This document shows positions 1 to 9,165 of a stretch of DNA of 48,350 nt, in pieces; position 1 is the first letter of the stretch; each line of letters opens with the position of its first letter. The notes beneath the pieces were generated by a model. The model was given only the letters and a program-made list of their open reading frames with translations, ran no database searches and was not told the DNA's origin. A program made the position numbers and the translations under genes. Source of the DNA: Spirochaetales bacterium (GTDB lineage: Bacteria > Spirochaetota > Spirochaetia > DSM-27196 > Salinispiraceae). The DNA lies in contig JAACWS010000026.1 of NCBI GenBank assembly GCA_009991955.1, positions 1 to 48,350 of the forward strand, written 5' to 3'.

Positions 1-1083
1 ATTTCTGGTCGAATTTTTCTTAATCCCTCCGAAAGCCTTAAAAAAGAGTACAACAAGAAATATAAGATTCTTCAAAAACGCGACATTCAACTGCTGAAAT
101 TGAATGAGCTTCCTGCTGAAACCAAAGACGGCAAGCTTATCCGATTGAAGGCTAACATCGAAATACCCGAAGAGGTTGACGCAGCTCTTGGTCATGGTGC
201 CGATGGAATTGGCCTGTACCGCTCGGAATTTCTGTTTATTCGACCCGGAAGCCTACCCGAAGAGGAAGAGCAGTACGAAGCTTACTCGTCGGTTTTGGAA
301 GCGATGGGAAATAGGCCGGTCACCATTCGGACCCTCGATCTTGGGGGAGATAAGCTCAAAGACAACATGAAAGAGCTTGGCACCGGTGAAAAGAATCCCA
401 TTCTTGGTTGGCGGGCAATTCGCTTTTGTCTCGGACATGTGGATATCTTCCGTGTTCAACTAAGAGCATTACTTCGGGCTAGTGCGCGAGGAAATCTTCG
501 GATAATGTTCCCCTTAATTTCGGGTATTGATGAATTGGAAGCGACATTAAATCTCGTTAAAGAAGTACGCGATGAGCTGCGAAAGGAAGGTAAAAAGGTT
601 GCTCCTCATATTCCTATGGGAATAATGATCGAAGTGCCTTCTGCCGCTCTCATCAGCGATATTCTGGCAAAGCGAAGCCACTTCTTCTCTATTGGAACCA
701 ATGATCTTATCCAGTACACTATCGCGGTCGATCGAGGGAATGAACATATAGCGTATTTATACGATCCCCTGCACCCCGCAGTCTTAAGACTCGTAAAGAC
801 CGTAGTAGATAACGCCCATAAAGCGGGAATCGTTGCCGGGATGTGTGGAGAAATGGCAGGAGATCCGTTGTATAGTTTTGTGCTTTTGGGCCTTGGACTA
901 GACGAGTTTAGTATGAGCTCGTTCGGTATACCCCAAGTAAAACAAATTATTCGCTCTACCTCGGTGGTAGAAGCTGAGGAATTTGTCGGACGCCTTATGG
1001 AAATGAATACCCCCTCCGAGATTGAAGCTTATGTGCGGACTACTATGGAGGATAGATTTGGAATCACCGACTACTCCCGTTAA
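1..1083 (+). CDS. ptsI: Phosphoenolpyruvate-protein phosphotransferase (PTS enzyme I), C-terminal part, 5' truncated by window edge
   Basis: The reading frame is open from base 1, so this is the last 360 residues of a protein that normally has about 570-580. Visible family motifs are TLDLGGDK, NPILGWRAIR, the GIMIEVPSA segment, FFSIGTNDL..Y, the DPLHPAVLRL segment and the catalytic CGEMAGDP, whose Cys codon is at 844-846. These belong to the PEP-binding TIM-barrel domain, which autophosphorylates from PEP and passes phosphate through the N-terminal His domain (outside the window) to HPr. Enzyme I drives sugar PTS uptake or, in spirochaetes with few permeases, PTS-linked regulation. The 3' end overlaps the der start by 26 bp, so the two genes are probably co-translated. 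Identity is secure; the regulatory role in this organism is not visible. Confidence 0.97.
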   Translation: MSGRIFLNPSESLKKEYNKKYKILQKRDIQLLKLNELPAETKDGKLIRLKANIEIPEEVDAALGHGADGIGLYRSEFLFIRPGSLPEEEEQYEAYSSVLEAMGNRPVTIRTLDLGGDKLKDNMKELGTGEKNPILGWRAIRFCLGHVDIFRVQLRALLRASARGNLRIMFPLISGIDELEATLNLVKEVRDELRKEGKKVAPHIPMGIMIEVPSAALISDILAKRSHFFSIGTNDLIQYTIAVDRGNEHIAYLYDPLHPAVLRLVKTVVDNAHKAGIVAGMCGEMAGDPLYSFVLLGLGLDEFSMSSFGIPQVKQIIRSTSVVEAEEFVGRLMEMNTPSEIEAYVRTTMEDRFGITDYSR

Positions 1084-2437
1084 TATCGTTCCCGACTCAA
1101 TACCCCGAATAGCGGTCGTTGGACGACCAAACGTAGGGAAATCAACCCTTTTCAACCGTCTCATCCGGGACCGAAAGTCGATTACCGATCCAACCCCTGG
1201 GGTTACCCGTGACCCGGTATATTCTTATGGTCAAATTAAAGGTTTCACGGCCTTGTTTATCGATACCGGTGGTCTGACCGAAAGCAAAGAGTATCTAGAT
1301 AAAATTATTACCCAACGAAGTCTATCGGCCCTGGATAAGAGCGATATCCTGTTGTTCGTGGTGGATGTAGAAGAGATTACCCCTGAGGATGAAGAGTTCA
1401 TGAATCGACTGAGACCCTATACCGATCGTCTGATTCTCGTGGTAAATAAAGTCGACAACCAAGCCCGCGGATATCAGGCCAACGACTTTTATCAGTACGG
1501 ATTTGCCCGAATTACCACCCTTTCGGCGGCCCATGGGCTCGGAATCGAAGAGCTGGAACTAGAAATCGTAACCCTCCTCAAGGAATGGGGGCACACACCC
1601 GATGGAAACGAAGAACAAAGCGGTGTGGCCGAAGGTTCCCGGCCCTGGGACGTGAGTGTGGCCCTTTTGGGACAACCAAATACTGGAAAATCTACCTTGG
1701 CAAATCTTCTTACTCAAAGCGAGTCGTCGATAGTGAGTCCGGTGGCCGGGACAACTCGGGACATTATCGAAGGATTATTCTCCTACGGGGGAAAAGTATT
1801 TCGGATCCTGGACACTGCTGGTATTCGACGGAAAAATAAGGTCGAGGAAGATCTCGAGTACTATTCGGTGAACCGGGCCTTTAAGACAATAGACCAAGCG
1901 GATGTAGTTGTACTGCTGATTGATGTAGAAAAAGGTTTAGTGGAGCAAGATAAGAAGATTGCGGCTCAAATTGTTAAGAAGGGGCGGGGAGTAATCTTGG
2001 GAGCAAACAAGTGGGATGTACTTCCAGACACCCCAAATACACGGAATGCGGTTACCGACCGTATTAAGTTCTTGTTTCCGGTCCTAGACTTTGCTCCAAT
2101 TCTCCCTCTTAGCGCCTTGAAAGGTGAGGGGATTCATGAACTCATGAAAACTTCCCTCGATATCCTTGAACAGCTGAATCGTAGAATAGAAACGGGTCCC
2201 CTCAATGCCGCCCTAAAACGATGGGTGGAACGAACTCCACCACCGCAAAATGCCCGGGACCGTTGGAAAATCCGCTACATAACCCAGGTGAGTAAGCACC
2301 CGGTGCAATTTGTTCTCTTTGTGAACAAAGCGAAGGGGTTTCCCGAGTCCTATCTTGGATACCTGCGTAACCAATTACGTAAAGAATTTCAGTTCACATC
2401 AATTCCCATCGAAATAGAGTTACGAGCCAGGCATTAG
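1058..2437 (+). CDS. der: Ribosome-assembly GTPase Der (EngA), tandem GTPase domains
   Basis: Two GTPase domains in tandem, followed by a KH-like C-terminal domain, are diagnostic of Der, an essential 50S assembly factor. Domain 1 shows G1 GRPNVGKST (residues 22-30), G3 DTGG and G4 NKVD. Domain 2 shows GQPNTGKST, GTTRD, DTAGIRRK and NKWD. The KH region begins near the ETGPLNAALKRW segment. I chose the TTG at 1058 (459 aa) because GGAGG at 1047-1051 sits 6 nt upstream. A longer reading from TTG 1022 adds 12 residues that do not look Der-like. The gene starts inside ptsI, implying translational coupling. The chosen length matches the usual 435-490 aa. Confidence 0.95.
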   Translation: MESPTTPVNIVPDSIPRIAVVGRPNVGKSTLFNRLIRDRKSITDPTPGVTRDPVYSYGQIKGFTALFIDTGGLTESKEYLDKIITQRSLSALDKSDILLFVVDVEEITPEDEEFMNRLRPYTDRLILVVNKVDNQARGYQANDFYQYGFARITTLSAAHGLGIEELELEIVTLLKEWGHTPDGNEEQSGVAEGSRPWDVSVALLGQPNTGKSTLANLLTQSESSIVSPVAGTTRDIIEGLFSYGGKVFRILDTAGIRRKNKVEEDLEYYSVNRAFKTIDQADVVVLLIDVEKGLVEQDKKIAAQIVKKGRGVILGANKWDVLPDTPNTRNAVTDRIKFLFPVLDFAPILPLSALKGEGIHELMKTSLDILEQLNRRIETGPLNAALKRWVERTPPPQNARDRWKIRYITQVSKHPVQFVLFVNKAKGFPESYLGYLRNQLRKEFQFTSIPIEIELRARH

Positions 2438-2476
2438 GGGGTTTTACTCCTGGCAGGGAATGCCGACAAAGTAACT

Positions 2477-3838
2477 ATGACTTTACTACACCCACGAATA
2501 TCGCTCTTTCTAATGCTTGGAATGGTCCTCCTCCTATCTCCTGTTTTGCTCGGCCAATCCAGTGGAAGGTTCCTGGGAGATTTTGCTCTTCCAACTACCG
2601 AACTTTCGCGTATCCCCGACAATAGTCCGGCTAGAATTCAAGCGATGGACTACATACTCGCTCCCCTTTCGGAGATCGGACCCCAACTCAATCGGGTAAT
2701 CACCGATCCTTTCATGGCCCCGAGAGTTCAGTTTCGAGTTGAACAAGACAGACAACGGGGACTTACGTATCTTCTCTTTGAGAATGAGATAATGGACTCC
2801 CAAACTCTAGGAAAATCGTTTCCTTTGTCGGCGGCGGGGAATTTTGTGATAAGACGAAACCACAGGGATGGAAAAATTGACCAAATCAAATTTTTCTTGG
2901 GTCAAGGACCCCATGTATTTCTGCGTTTCTTTCCCATGGGTCAGAATCAGAGTAGGGCGAGTTTCTTCGCGTATAACGACAATGTGCCTCTCTTTGATGA
3001 CCTAATTTTACCCGTGAATATTGAACGACTCTTGAGTCTTCCTACTAGAGATCTTCTCCTTTTACTTTCGGGAAATCGACAGTGGAGCCGCTTTCTGGTG
3101 CCCGAAGATCTTGAGGAGTATACTTCGGTTCAACAAATGGTCAAAATTCTACGTCCCCTATTGCCCACCCTACCGGATGCGGAAGATGGAGCAATGGACG
3201 AAAATGGAATGTTAATGAAGATAGAGAGTTTGCTCTACACCGGGCTTCCGGGTTTCAATTGTTCGGGTTTCGCCAAATGGGTTGCCGACGGAGTATATTA
3301 TCAAATGACTGGAAGGTTTATGGGTATTGAGGAACTTAAAGAAAAGCACCTCGATTTAAGGGGTTCGGCCCTCGGTCTGGAATTCGAAGACCTACGAGAT
3401 CCGTATTTTGGGTTAGACTGGACTAGGAACATTGCGCGAGTTCTCTCGGAAGCACGGTACGGAGTTACTTTTTCCCCCGAAGACCTCGATGTCCGGGAAG
3501 TGCCCTTTTTTGAATACATCGAAGACAAGGGCTACGAGGTTAGCGACCTTTGGCAGACAATGTATCTGCTCGCCCTTACCGATCCTGGTGCGTGGTATCT
3601 GGGCTCGGTGAATGGTGAATTTGGAAGTTCCCCAGTGCTTTGGCAACATTACCACGTAGTAACGTTCTTTCCATATTTTGATTCCAATGGACTTTTCCGT
3701 GTGGTTGTTATGGAAAGAAATGTAGAATCGGGAATTGATTCGCTCATCCGCCGCTATCCTCGTGACTATATGCATCTGGTACGATTGCCTACCCCCCAGG
3801 GGGCAACCTATGCTCCTCCCATAATCCATGTTCAATAA
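2477..3838 (+). CDS. Secreted protein with NlpC/P60-like Cys-His motif, function unknown
   Basis: 453 aa. A hydrophobic N-terminus (residues about 8-26) ending near LLGQ looks like a signal peptide, so the protein is periplasmic or outer-membrane associated. The C-terminal half holds FNCSGFAKWV with Cys262, which resembles the nucleophile motif (D/N-C-S-G-F) of NlpC/P60-type papain-fold peptidases. WQHYHVV (His391/His393) lies about 130 residues downstream and could supply the catalytic His. That would suggest peptidoglycan or amide hydrolysis, but overall similarity to the family is weak and the Cys-His spacing is longer than usual, so this is inference. It heads the operon with a TPR protein, a barrel candidate and ExbB/ExbD/TonB-like genes. 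No good Shine-Dalgarno sequence precedes the ATG; a later ATG at 2513 would shorten the signal peptide. Confidence 0.85.
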   Translation: MTLLHPRISLFLMLGMVLLLSPVLLGQSSGRFLGDFALPTTELSRIPDNSPARIQAMDYILAPLSEIGPQLNRVITDPFMAPRVQFRVEQDRQRGLTYLLFENEIMDSQTLGKSFPLSAAGNFVIRRNHRDGKIDQIKFFLGQGPHVFLRFFPMGQNQSRASFFAYNDNVPLFDDLILPVNIERLLSLPTRDLLLLLSGNRQWSRFLVPEDLEEYTSVQQMVKILRPLLPTLPDAEDGAMDENGMLMKIESLLYTGLPGFNCSGFAKWVADGVYYQMTGRFMGIEELKEKHLDLRGSALGLEFEDLRDPYFGLDWTRNIARVLSEARYGVTFSPEDLDVREVPFFEYIEDKGYEVSDLWQTMYLLALTDPGAWYLGSVNGEFGSSPVLWQHYHVVTFFPYFDSNGLFRVVVMERNVESGIDSLIRRYPRDYMHLVRLPTPQGATYAPPIIHVQ

Positions 3839-3856
3839 TATGCCAGAAGGAAATAC

Positions 3857-6838
3857 ATGAAAAAAACGAAGTCCCATTTACTACTGTTTGTCTTTGTGAT
3901 CTTGTCAGTTCTCGGCTTTGGTCAAGAAAGCGATCGACAGTTATTCCGACTTGCTGAACAACGACTTGAATCCGGGGCTTTTGGCCTCGCTATTCGGTCC
4001 TTTCGCCAACTCATAGAGGAAAATCCTGGTTCGCCCTATCTTCCCGATGCCCAAGCGCGATTAGGAATAGCATATTTCGGACGGGGAGACTTAGATTTAG
4101 CCCGTGAGCAGTTTCGTCGTGTCGAGGCACGATATCGATCTTCGGCTTATTTTTCCGTTATGCCCCTTTGGATAGGGCTGGTTCATTACGAGAAGGGTGA
4201 ATTCCCCCAAGCAGTAGGGGAGCTAGAACGTTTTCTTCTTGCGGCGGACCCGGAAATCTCCAGAGGGTCTGGTAATACACCCCAAGTACTCCAGGCAAAA
4301 GTGCTCCTATACCGTTCCTATCTTGCTCTCGAACAAAAGGAACGGGCTACCGATGTATTAGAATCGCTCTATGGACCCGATAAGCGGTTTCCCGATCTGG
4401 TATACGAACTCTACACCTCTATACCTGGAGAAATGGCGACGGTCTATCTGGAACTCCAAGATTTCATCCCCCTGGCAAATCTCCTATCGGGAGTAGAAGA
4501 AGAGAGGCTTACAGAAGCAGACCAAAGGCTACTCACTTTCGCGAAAGCAGAACTACGTCTTTATGAAGAAGTCCTTCCCGAAGCCCAGGAATTGTACCGG
4601 GCCCTTCTGGGCAGAGGAGATCGATTTTCCGGCCTTGCCTACCAGCGATTGTTTCAGGCCGCCGAAGCGTCGAACGATAGGGAAGAGCAAGAACGAATTA
4701 TTCGATCAGCAGAAACCGATCTAGGGCGGAATTTGGAAATTCTTGTACCGTTTTGGTTGAGAGTTGGTCAGATTTCTTATACTACCCGGCAGTTTGAAAT
4801 TTCTGAACTTTATTTATTGAAAATTTGGGATACCCGGGAACGAAGACCGATTCCTGCCGAAGCCGTCCTTCTACTTTCCCGACTGGCCCAGGAAACTCAA
4901 AATATACCCAGAGCGCTTGGTTTTTTAGAAACCTATCTCGAAAACCAAGCCGAGCCGGACATTCGAGTCTTATTGAAAGCTGCGGAGTTACATCTTCTCG
5001 AAGGAAATCCAACCAAGGCCCTGAGTTTTCTTGGGGATTTTCTACAGCCCGACCAAATTCAATCTACTCGAGTCCTGGAGGACTTTTACAGCCAAGGATT
5101 CTACCTGGCAGCAGCAGGACTTTTCGAACTTGATCGTTACGATGAGGCCTACGCTCTCATAACGGCTGTCCTTGGCCAGAGTCGGGAAGGAAGTTTTACT
5201 CCCGAATTCCTCGAATACCGGGGACGAATAGAACTGTATCAAGGTAATCGAACCCAAGCAATTTCAAGCTTCCGTCAACACCTGACTCTTCGGCCCACGA
5301 ATTATCGGGTCGCGAGTGCCTATTTAAGAACCCTCCTAGAACAGAACAACCCTCGTCAGGCTTTTGAAGAAGGCCAACGGATTCTTGCTCTAGGTGAGAA
5401 TGACCGGTTGCGAGAGAGTTTCAACCGGGGGTATACCGAGATTCAATATCAAGCGGCCCTTGGGGGACTTAATTCGGGGAATCTCGATGGTGCTCTTGAA
5501 CTCCTGAATGCCTTGCCCGAGTTAAAGGAAAATTCTCCAGATTGGTACCGAAGTCTGTATCCAAGCGTTTCCTACTATCGGGGCTGGACTGCCTATCAAC
5601 AGCAACGAGATCAACAGGCTATCGAGTACTTTCAAACCTTACTCGATCTGGACTCCGATCATCCTCAGGCTCAAGAGGCTGCCTATCTCAGTGGTTGGGC
5701 GAGCTTTCGCCTAGGCAATTACTCCGCGGCTGCTGGATTTTTCCAGGGGGCAGCCCTGTGGAGCCCCGACCAAGGTCTCGCCGAAGGGTCACAAATACTT
5801 TTGGCGCGAACCAACCGGGCGAACAATAACACCCGGCAGGCTCTGGAAATCTACCGTCAAATTTGGGATAACTTTCCAAATCATAAATTTCGAGTCGACG
5901 CCCAATTTGAGAGAGGACAACTCTTGGCCGAGTTAGGGCAAACCCAGGAGGCTGCCTCGGTCTATACCGAGTTGTTTCGTGCTTACCCAGGTCATCAACT
6001 CGCACCAATAGCGGCTTTTCGCAAAGGAGAGGTATTATTGAGTGCCGGTTCCTTCGAAGCATCTCGAGAAGCCTTCGCTGAGTACCGGGAAGCCTTCCCC
6101 CAGCATTCCTGGATGGATGGGGCCCTTTTTCAATTGGGCGAGGCCTCTTTTGGGTTAGGCGAAGGTGGTGCGGCGACCCTCTTTTGGCAACGCCTAGCTA
6201 ACGATTTTCGTCGGAGTAGCTATCGGTTTGAGGCCCTTCGTCGTACCGCCGAGGTTTTCGAAAACCAAGGTGATAGGAACCGGGCGTTGAGCATCTATAA
6301 CGAACTGCTCGGTGTATATCCTCGGGAATCAGAAGCCCGAGAGCTGCCCCAGAAAGTACGGGAACTCAACTTTGTTCTGGCCGGTTTCAGTGAGAGAGAG
6401 GCGGAACTTCGGGCCAGCATTGAACAAGAAGGAGGAGTATCGAGTCCCCGGGGTAAAACCCTGATTTTGGAACTCAGCGAGCTTCTCATCCTCGAGCAGC
6501 AAGTTCAATCGATCGGTTCCCTCCAAGGAGATCTGGAAATTATACTGAGCCAAGAAACCCCAGGAACTCAGCCCGCCCGAGCGGCTTATCTGTTGGGAGA
6601 GTATCGTACGATTCTCGGGCAGGAAGAAGGTGCCGGTGCACTTTTTCTTCAGGCCGCTCGATTGGCGGGCTCCGACGACTCTCAAACACCGGTTTACTAC
6701 CTTCGTTCGATCGAAGTTCTCATAGCCCAAAATAGAATCGGCGATGCCAGAGTCGTCTTCGATGAAATGAGGAGTACATTTCCTGGGCACGAACTTACTA
6801 CTCGGGGTCAGAACCTCGTTTCTCCGGGGAGGAACTAA
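3857..6838 (+). CDS. Secreted tetratricopeptide-repeat (TPR) scaffold protein, 993 aa
   Basis: A signal peptide (residues 1-23, ending near GFGQ) is followed by TPR-like helical hairpins over most of the length. The recurring patterns are LARE.FR, AI.SFRQ, GRIELYQGN and YRAYPGH-type helix pairs, plus YbgF/CpoB-like segments such as YTELFRAYPGH and YREAFPQHSW. TPRs are protein-interaction scaffolds; CpoB-type TPR proteins work with Tol systems and large TPR proteins with TonB systems. It lies 18 bp after the NlpC-like gene and 4 bp before the barrel gene, upstream of exbB/exbD/tonB-like genes, so a scaffolding role in that trans-envelope machine is likely. The start has a strong ribosome site (AGAAGGAAA, 3845-3853). 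The exact partner is unknown. Confidence 0.93.
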   Translation: MKKTKSHLLLFVFVILSVLGFGQESDRQLFRLAEQRLESGAFGLAIRSFRQLIEENPGSPYLPDAQARLGIAYFGRGDLDLAREQFRRVEARYRSSAYFSVMPLWIGLVHYEKGEFPQAVGELERFLLAADPEISRGSGNTPQVLQAKVLLYRSYLALEQKERATDVLESLYGPDKRFPDLVYELYTSIPGEMATVYLELQDFIPLANLLSGVEEERLTEADQRLLTFAKAELRLYEEVLPEAQELYRALLGRGDRFSGLAYQRLFQAAEASNDREEQERIIRSAETDLGRNLEILVPFWLRVGQISYTTRQFEISELYLLKIWDTRERRPIPAEAVLLLSRLAQETQNIPRALGFLETYLENQAEPDIRVLLKAAELHLLEGNPTKALSFLGDFLQPDQIQSTRVLEDFYSQGFYLAAAGLFELDRYDEAYALITAVLGQSREGSFTPEFLEYRGRIELYQGNRTQAISSFRQHLTLRPTNYRVASAYLRTLLEQNNPRQAFEEGQRILALGENDRLRESFNRGYTEIQYQAALGGLNSGNLDGALELLNALPELKENSPDWYRSLYPSVSYYRGWTAYQQQRDQQAIEYFQTLLDLDSDHPQAQEAAYLSGWASFRLGNYSAAAGFFQGAALWSPDQGLAEGSQILLARTNRANNNTRQALEIYRQIWDNFPNHKFRVDAQFERGQLLAELGQTQEAASVYTELFRAYPGHQLAPIAAFRKGEVLLSAGSFEASREAFAEYREAFPQHSWMDGALFQLGEASFGLGEGGAATLFWQRLANDFRRSSYRFEALRRTAEVFENQGDRNRALSIYNELLGVYPRESEARELPQKVRELNFVLAGFSEREAELRASIEQEGGVSSPRGKTLILELSELLILEQQVQSIGSLQGDLEIILSQETPGTQPARAAYLLGEYRTILGQEEGAGALFLQAARLAGSDDSQTPVYYLRSIEVLIAQNRIGDARVVFDEMRSTFPGHELTTRGQNLVSPGRN

Positions 6839-6842
6839 CGAA

Positions 6843-8525
6843 ATGATGCTACTACCAAATAAATCTGTGATGTACCGCGGTCTATTCCCGGTGATTATCG
6901 CCACCCTTTCTTTCGGTCTTGGAGCTCAAAATCTCCCTGTTACCGGGCCAGAACAACCGGCTGAGCCTACTCTTGTGCTCCCCGAAATCGTTCTTGATCT
7001 GGATAATCCAGATATCCAGTCGGTTCCTGGTCTTCTTCCTGCCTTTGAGGATCTCGGATTCCAAGGTTTAGGTGATGATGCACCCAGTGTTGGCCGACTC
7101 GATTTGGGTCCGGAGATCTATGCTCAACTTTTAGGTCCACTAGTTGAGCGCCCGATATCCTTGGGCCCGTCGGAGACCCAGGATTTTGATTCGGTTTATA
7201 CCCGGGGTTCGGTTGGAGTTGGATTACATCAAATGCTTTCCGGAGGGGTATCGATTTATCAGTTAGGGACCAACCCGGAACTTCGATTTGATTTTTCTCA
7301 CCACTATCTCGACGGGGCCATCGTGGGAACAAACTGGAAAAACGCCGGAGAAGGTTTCAAGTCTCAAAATAGTCAGTTTATTGGAGACTTTGGTGTAGGT
7401 TTTACCCGGGGAAATGCAGGAATAGAAGTTGGATATCAACTGGAAGAAACCGGGTTTCAGGGAATAATACCGAATATTTTCGGAGCAACTATACAAGATC
7501 TGCATATAATCCCACGTTCTTCCTTAGATCTATCTCCAGGATGGACTGGAAGCTTCGAGGCCGAGTACGCCTATGTTCGAAGATTCTACACTAGCCTGGG
7601 GAGTAATGGGGCTTCCTACGATTCCCGGGCGTGGAAGGTGAGCCCTCGGATTGGTGCCCGCTACGAAGGGGATTCCCTTGAGGCCGACTTCTCACTGACT
7701 TATCGACTAAGATCGAATCCCCAAGGGAACTTCGAAAATTTGCTCAGTCCAAAGATCGAAGCCCAATGGCAGGCTCTTTCGTGGTTGGGTGTTGATGCCA
7801 ACGTCGGTGGTGTCTTCGATTTTGGTGAATTAACAAAGGTACCGTTCTTAGTAAATCTTCATTTTGATCCCGTGGACGAGGTAGCCATTTCCCTCGGCGG
7901 CGGATACCATGTACTTTCGTCGGGGGTTGAAACGTTATGGGGTGATCTACCAACCCTTAGTGACGGGGGAGGTACGGAGTTTACCCATGAATCTTGGTGG
8001 CAAGCCAATCTCGGTACAAGGTTTTTTCCCCTCGATACCCTCGATATCGAGATAGGTATGGAGCTTCGGGCTTTCGATACAAAACTATACCTCGAAAATC
8101 TCGATGACACGTCCAACCCTGTAAATTCGTGGAGCCTCGGTTCGGCTACCGAGGTATCTACAAACGCCCAATTGAATTTTCGACCGATTACCGAAATCAT
8201 CCTTTCGACCGGGTGGGTCGGACAATTTCTTGATAATGATTCCCGGATACCGGATCACCAAATAGACCTCCGTCTTGAATACCGTCAAGTCCAGAGCCAA
8301 TTCGGTGGGGTCATACATACCTTGTTTCCAATCGACTCGGAGGATACCACTCCCCGTATGACTTTGACCGGATGGTTCAGTCTTGGTTCGGTAGTCGAAA
8401 TCGAGGCCTCGTTCATCGATCCTTTCAGCCTCCTCTTACCCCAGGGGCGTTCGGCTCATCCGGGACTGACTCCCTTTAAAGAAACTGGTTTCCGAGCTGA
8501 AATGCTTGTAGCCCTTAGCCTTTAG
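6843..8525 (+). CDS. Putative outer-membrane beta-barrel protein of the Ton-like operon
   Basis: 560 aa with a signal peptide (hydrophobic core about residues 12-26, cleavage near LGAQ). After a Pro/Leu-rich spacer, residues from about 110 onward are full of alternating hydrophobic/aromatic and polar residues with Gly- and Asp-rich turns (VGVGFTRG, IEVGYQLE, PRIGARY, LEADFSLTY and LDIEIGMEL), as in amphipathic barrel strands. No plug domain or TonB box is obvious, so I do not call it a TonB-dependent receptor. GGGGAGG at 6826-6832 supports the ATG at 6843 or 6846. It sits between the TPR gene and exbB, suggesting it is the outer-membrane component served by the energised complex. The fold is predicted from sequence pattern only. 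Confidence 0.85.
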   Translation: MMLLPNKSVMYRGLFPVIIATLSFGLGAQNLPVTGPEQPAEPTLVLPEIVLDLDNPDIQSVPGLLPAFEDLGFQGLGDDAPSVGRLDLGPEIYAQLLGPLVERPISLGPSETQDFDSVYTRGSVGVGLHQMLSGGVSIYQLGTNPELRFDFSHHYLDGAIVGTNWKNAGEGFKSQNSQFIGDFGVGFTRGNAGIEVGYQLEETGFQGIIPNIFGATIQDLHIIPRSSLDLSPGWTGSFEAEYAYVRRFYTSLGSNGASYDSRAWKVSPRIGARYEGDSLEADFSLTYRLRSNPQGNFENLLSPKIEAQWQALSWLGVDANVGGVFDFGELTKVPFLVNLHFDPVDEVAISLGGGYHVLSSGVETLWGDLPTLSDGGGTEFTHESWWQANLGTRFFPLDTLDIEIGMELRAFDTKLYLENLDDTSNPVNSWSLGSATEVSTNAQLNFRPITEIILSTGWVGQFLDNDSRIPDHQIDLRLEYRQVQSQFGGVIHTLFPIDSEDTTPRMTLTGWFSLGSVVEIEASFIDPFSLLLPQGRSAHPGLTPFKETGFRAEMLVALSL

Positions 8526-8550
8526 AGATGTTTTACCCATAGGAGAATTC

Positions 8551-9165
8551 ATGATCACAATTGGTTTTAACACCGGCACTCTTATCTTGGGGCTTATCGG
8601 TCTACTTTCGATCTTAGGGGTTGGAATAATTATCGAGCGGCTTCTGTATTTTCGTCGAAATCAAGCGGATGAAGAAAAAATTCTTGCCCGCCTCCGGTCA
8701 AGTCTCGAAAAAGGCTATTACGACGAAGCTCTTTCAATTTGCGAGAGTTCGCCATCGGTCATTAGTAAACTGATGAAAATTGGCATCGAGCACCGGCAGT
8801 ACTCACCACAAATCATAAAGGAACGTATTACCGATGCGGCCAACCTGGAGATTCCACGGATGGAAAGAAATATTTCAACCCTCGGGACGATTGCTCACAT
8901 AAGTCCACTCTTGGGTCTCCTGGGAACGGTTACTGGAAATATCCAGGCCTTCGGTCTTCTGGGCAATTTCGGAGTTGGGGCCGATCCCGCTCTTCTTGCC
9001 CAGGGTATTGCCGAAGCCTTGGTGACTACCGCGGCTGGAATAGTTGTTTCGATCCCGGCAATTGTGTTTTACAACTACTTGGTGAGTCGAGTGAACCATA
9101 CAATTATTGGGCTCGAAACTCGGGTAGGCGATTTAGTTCTTGCCCTCAAAGGACGTCCAGAATGA
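8551..9165 (+). CDS. exbB: ExbB/TolQ/MotA-family proton channel protein
   Basis: 204 aa with three membrane segments, at about residues 9-33, 112-133 and 155-176. The family hallmarks LLGTVTG (123-129) and EALVTTAAG (155-163) lie in the last two helices. ExbB/TolQ forms the pentameric inner-membrane proton channel that, with ExbD/TolR, uses the proton motive force to drive a TonB- or TolA-like periplasmic arm. AGGAGA at 8541-8546 gives a clear start. The last bases overlap exbD (ATGA, 9162-9165). I use the ExbB name because a TonB-like gene follows; TolQ is the alternative, and short proteins of this family are hard to separate from sequence alone. Confidence 0.93.
   Translation: MITIGFNTGTLILGLIGLLSILGVGIIIERLLYFRRNQADEEKILARLRSSLEKGYYDEALSICESSPSVISKLMKIGIEHRQYSPQIIKERITDAANLEIPRMERNISTLGTIAHISPLLGLLGTVTGNIQAFGLLGNFGVGADPALLAQGIAEALVTTAAGIVVSIPAIVFYNYLVSRVNHTIIGLETRVGDLVLALKGRPE

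Noticed and set aside
1022-1057. Earlier Der start at TTG 1022 or ATG 1031
   Set aside because: TTG 1058 has GGAGG at ideal distance, while the earlier codons have none and add residues not typical of Der.
3413-3877. 154-codon minus-strand open frame over the end of the NlpC-like gene
   Set aside because: It overlaps two well-supported genes, lacks a ribosome site and shows no domain motifs; a codon-bias shadow.
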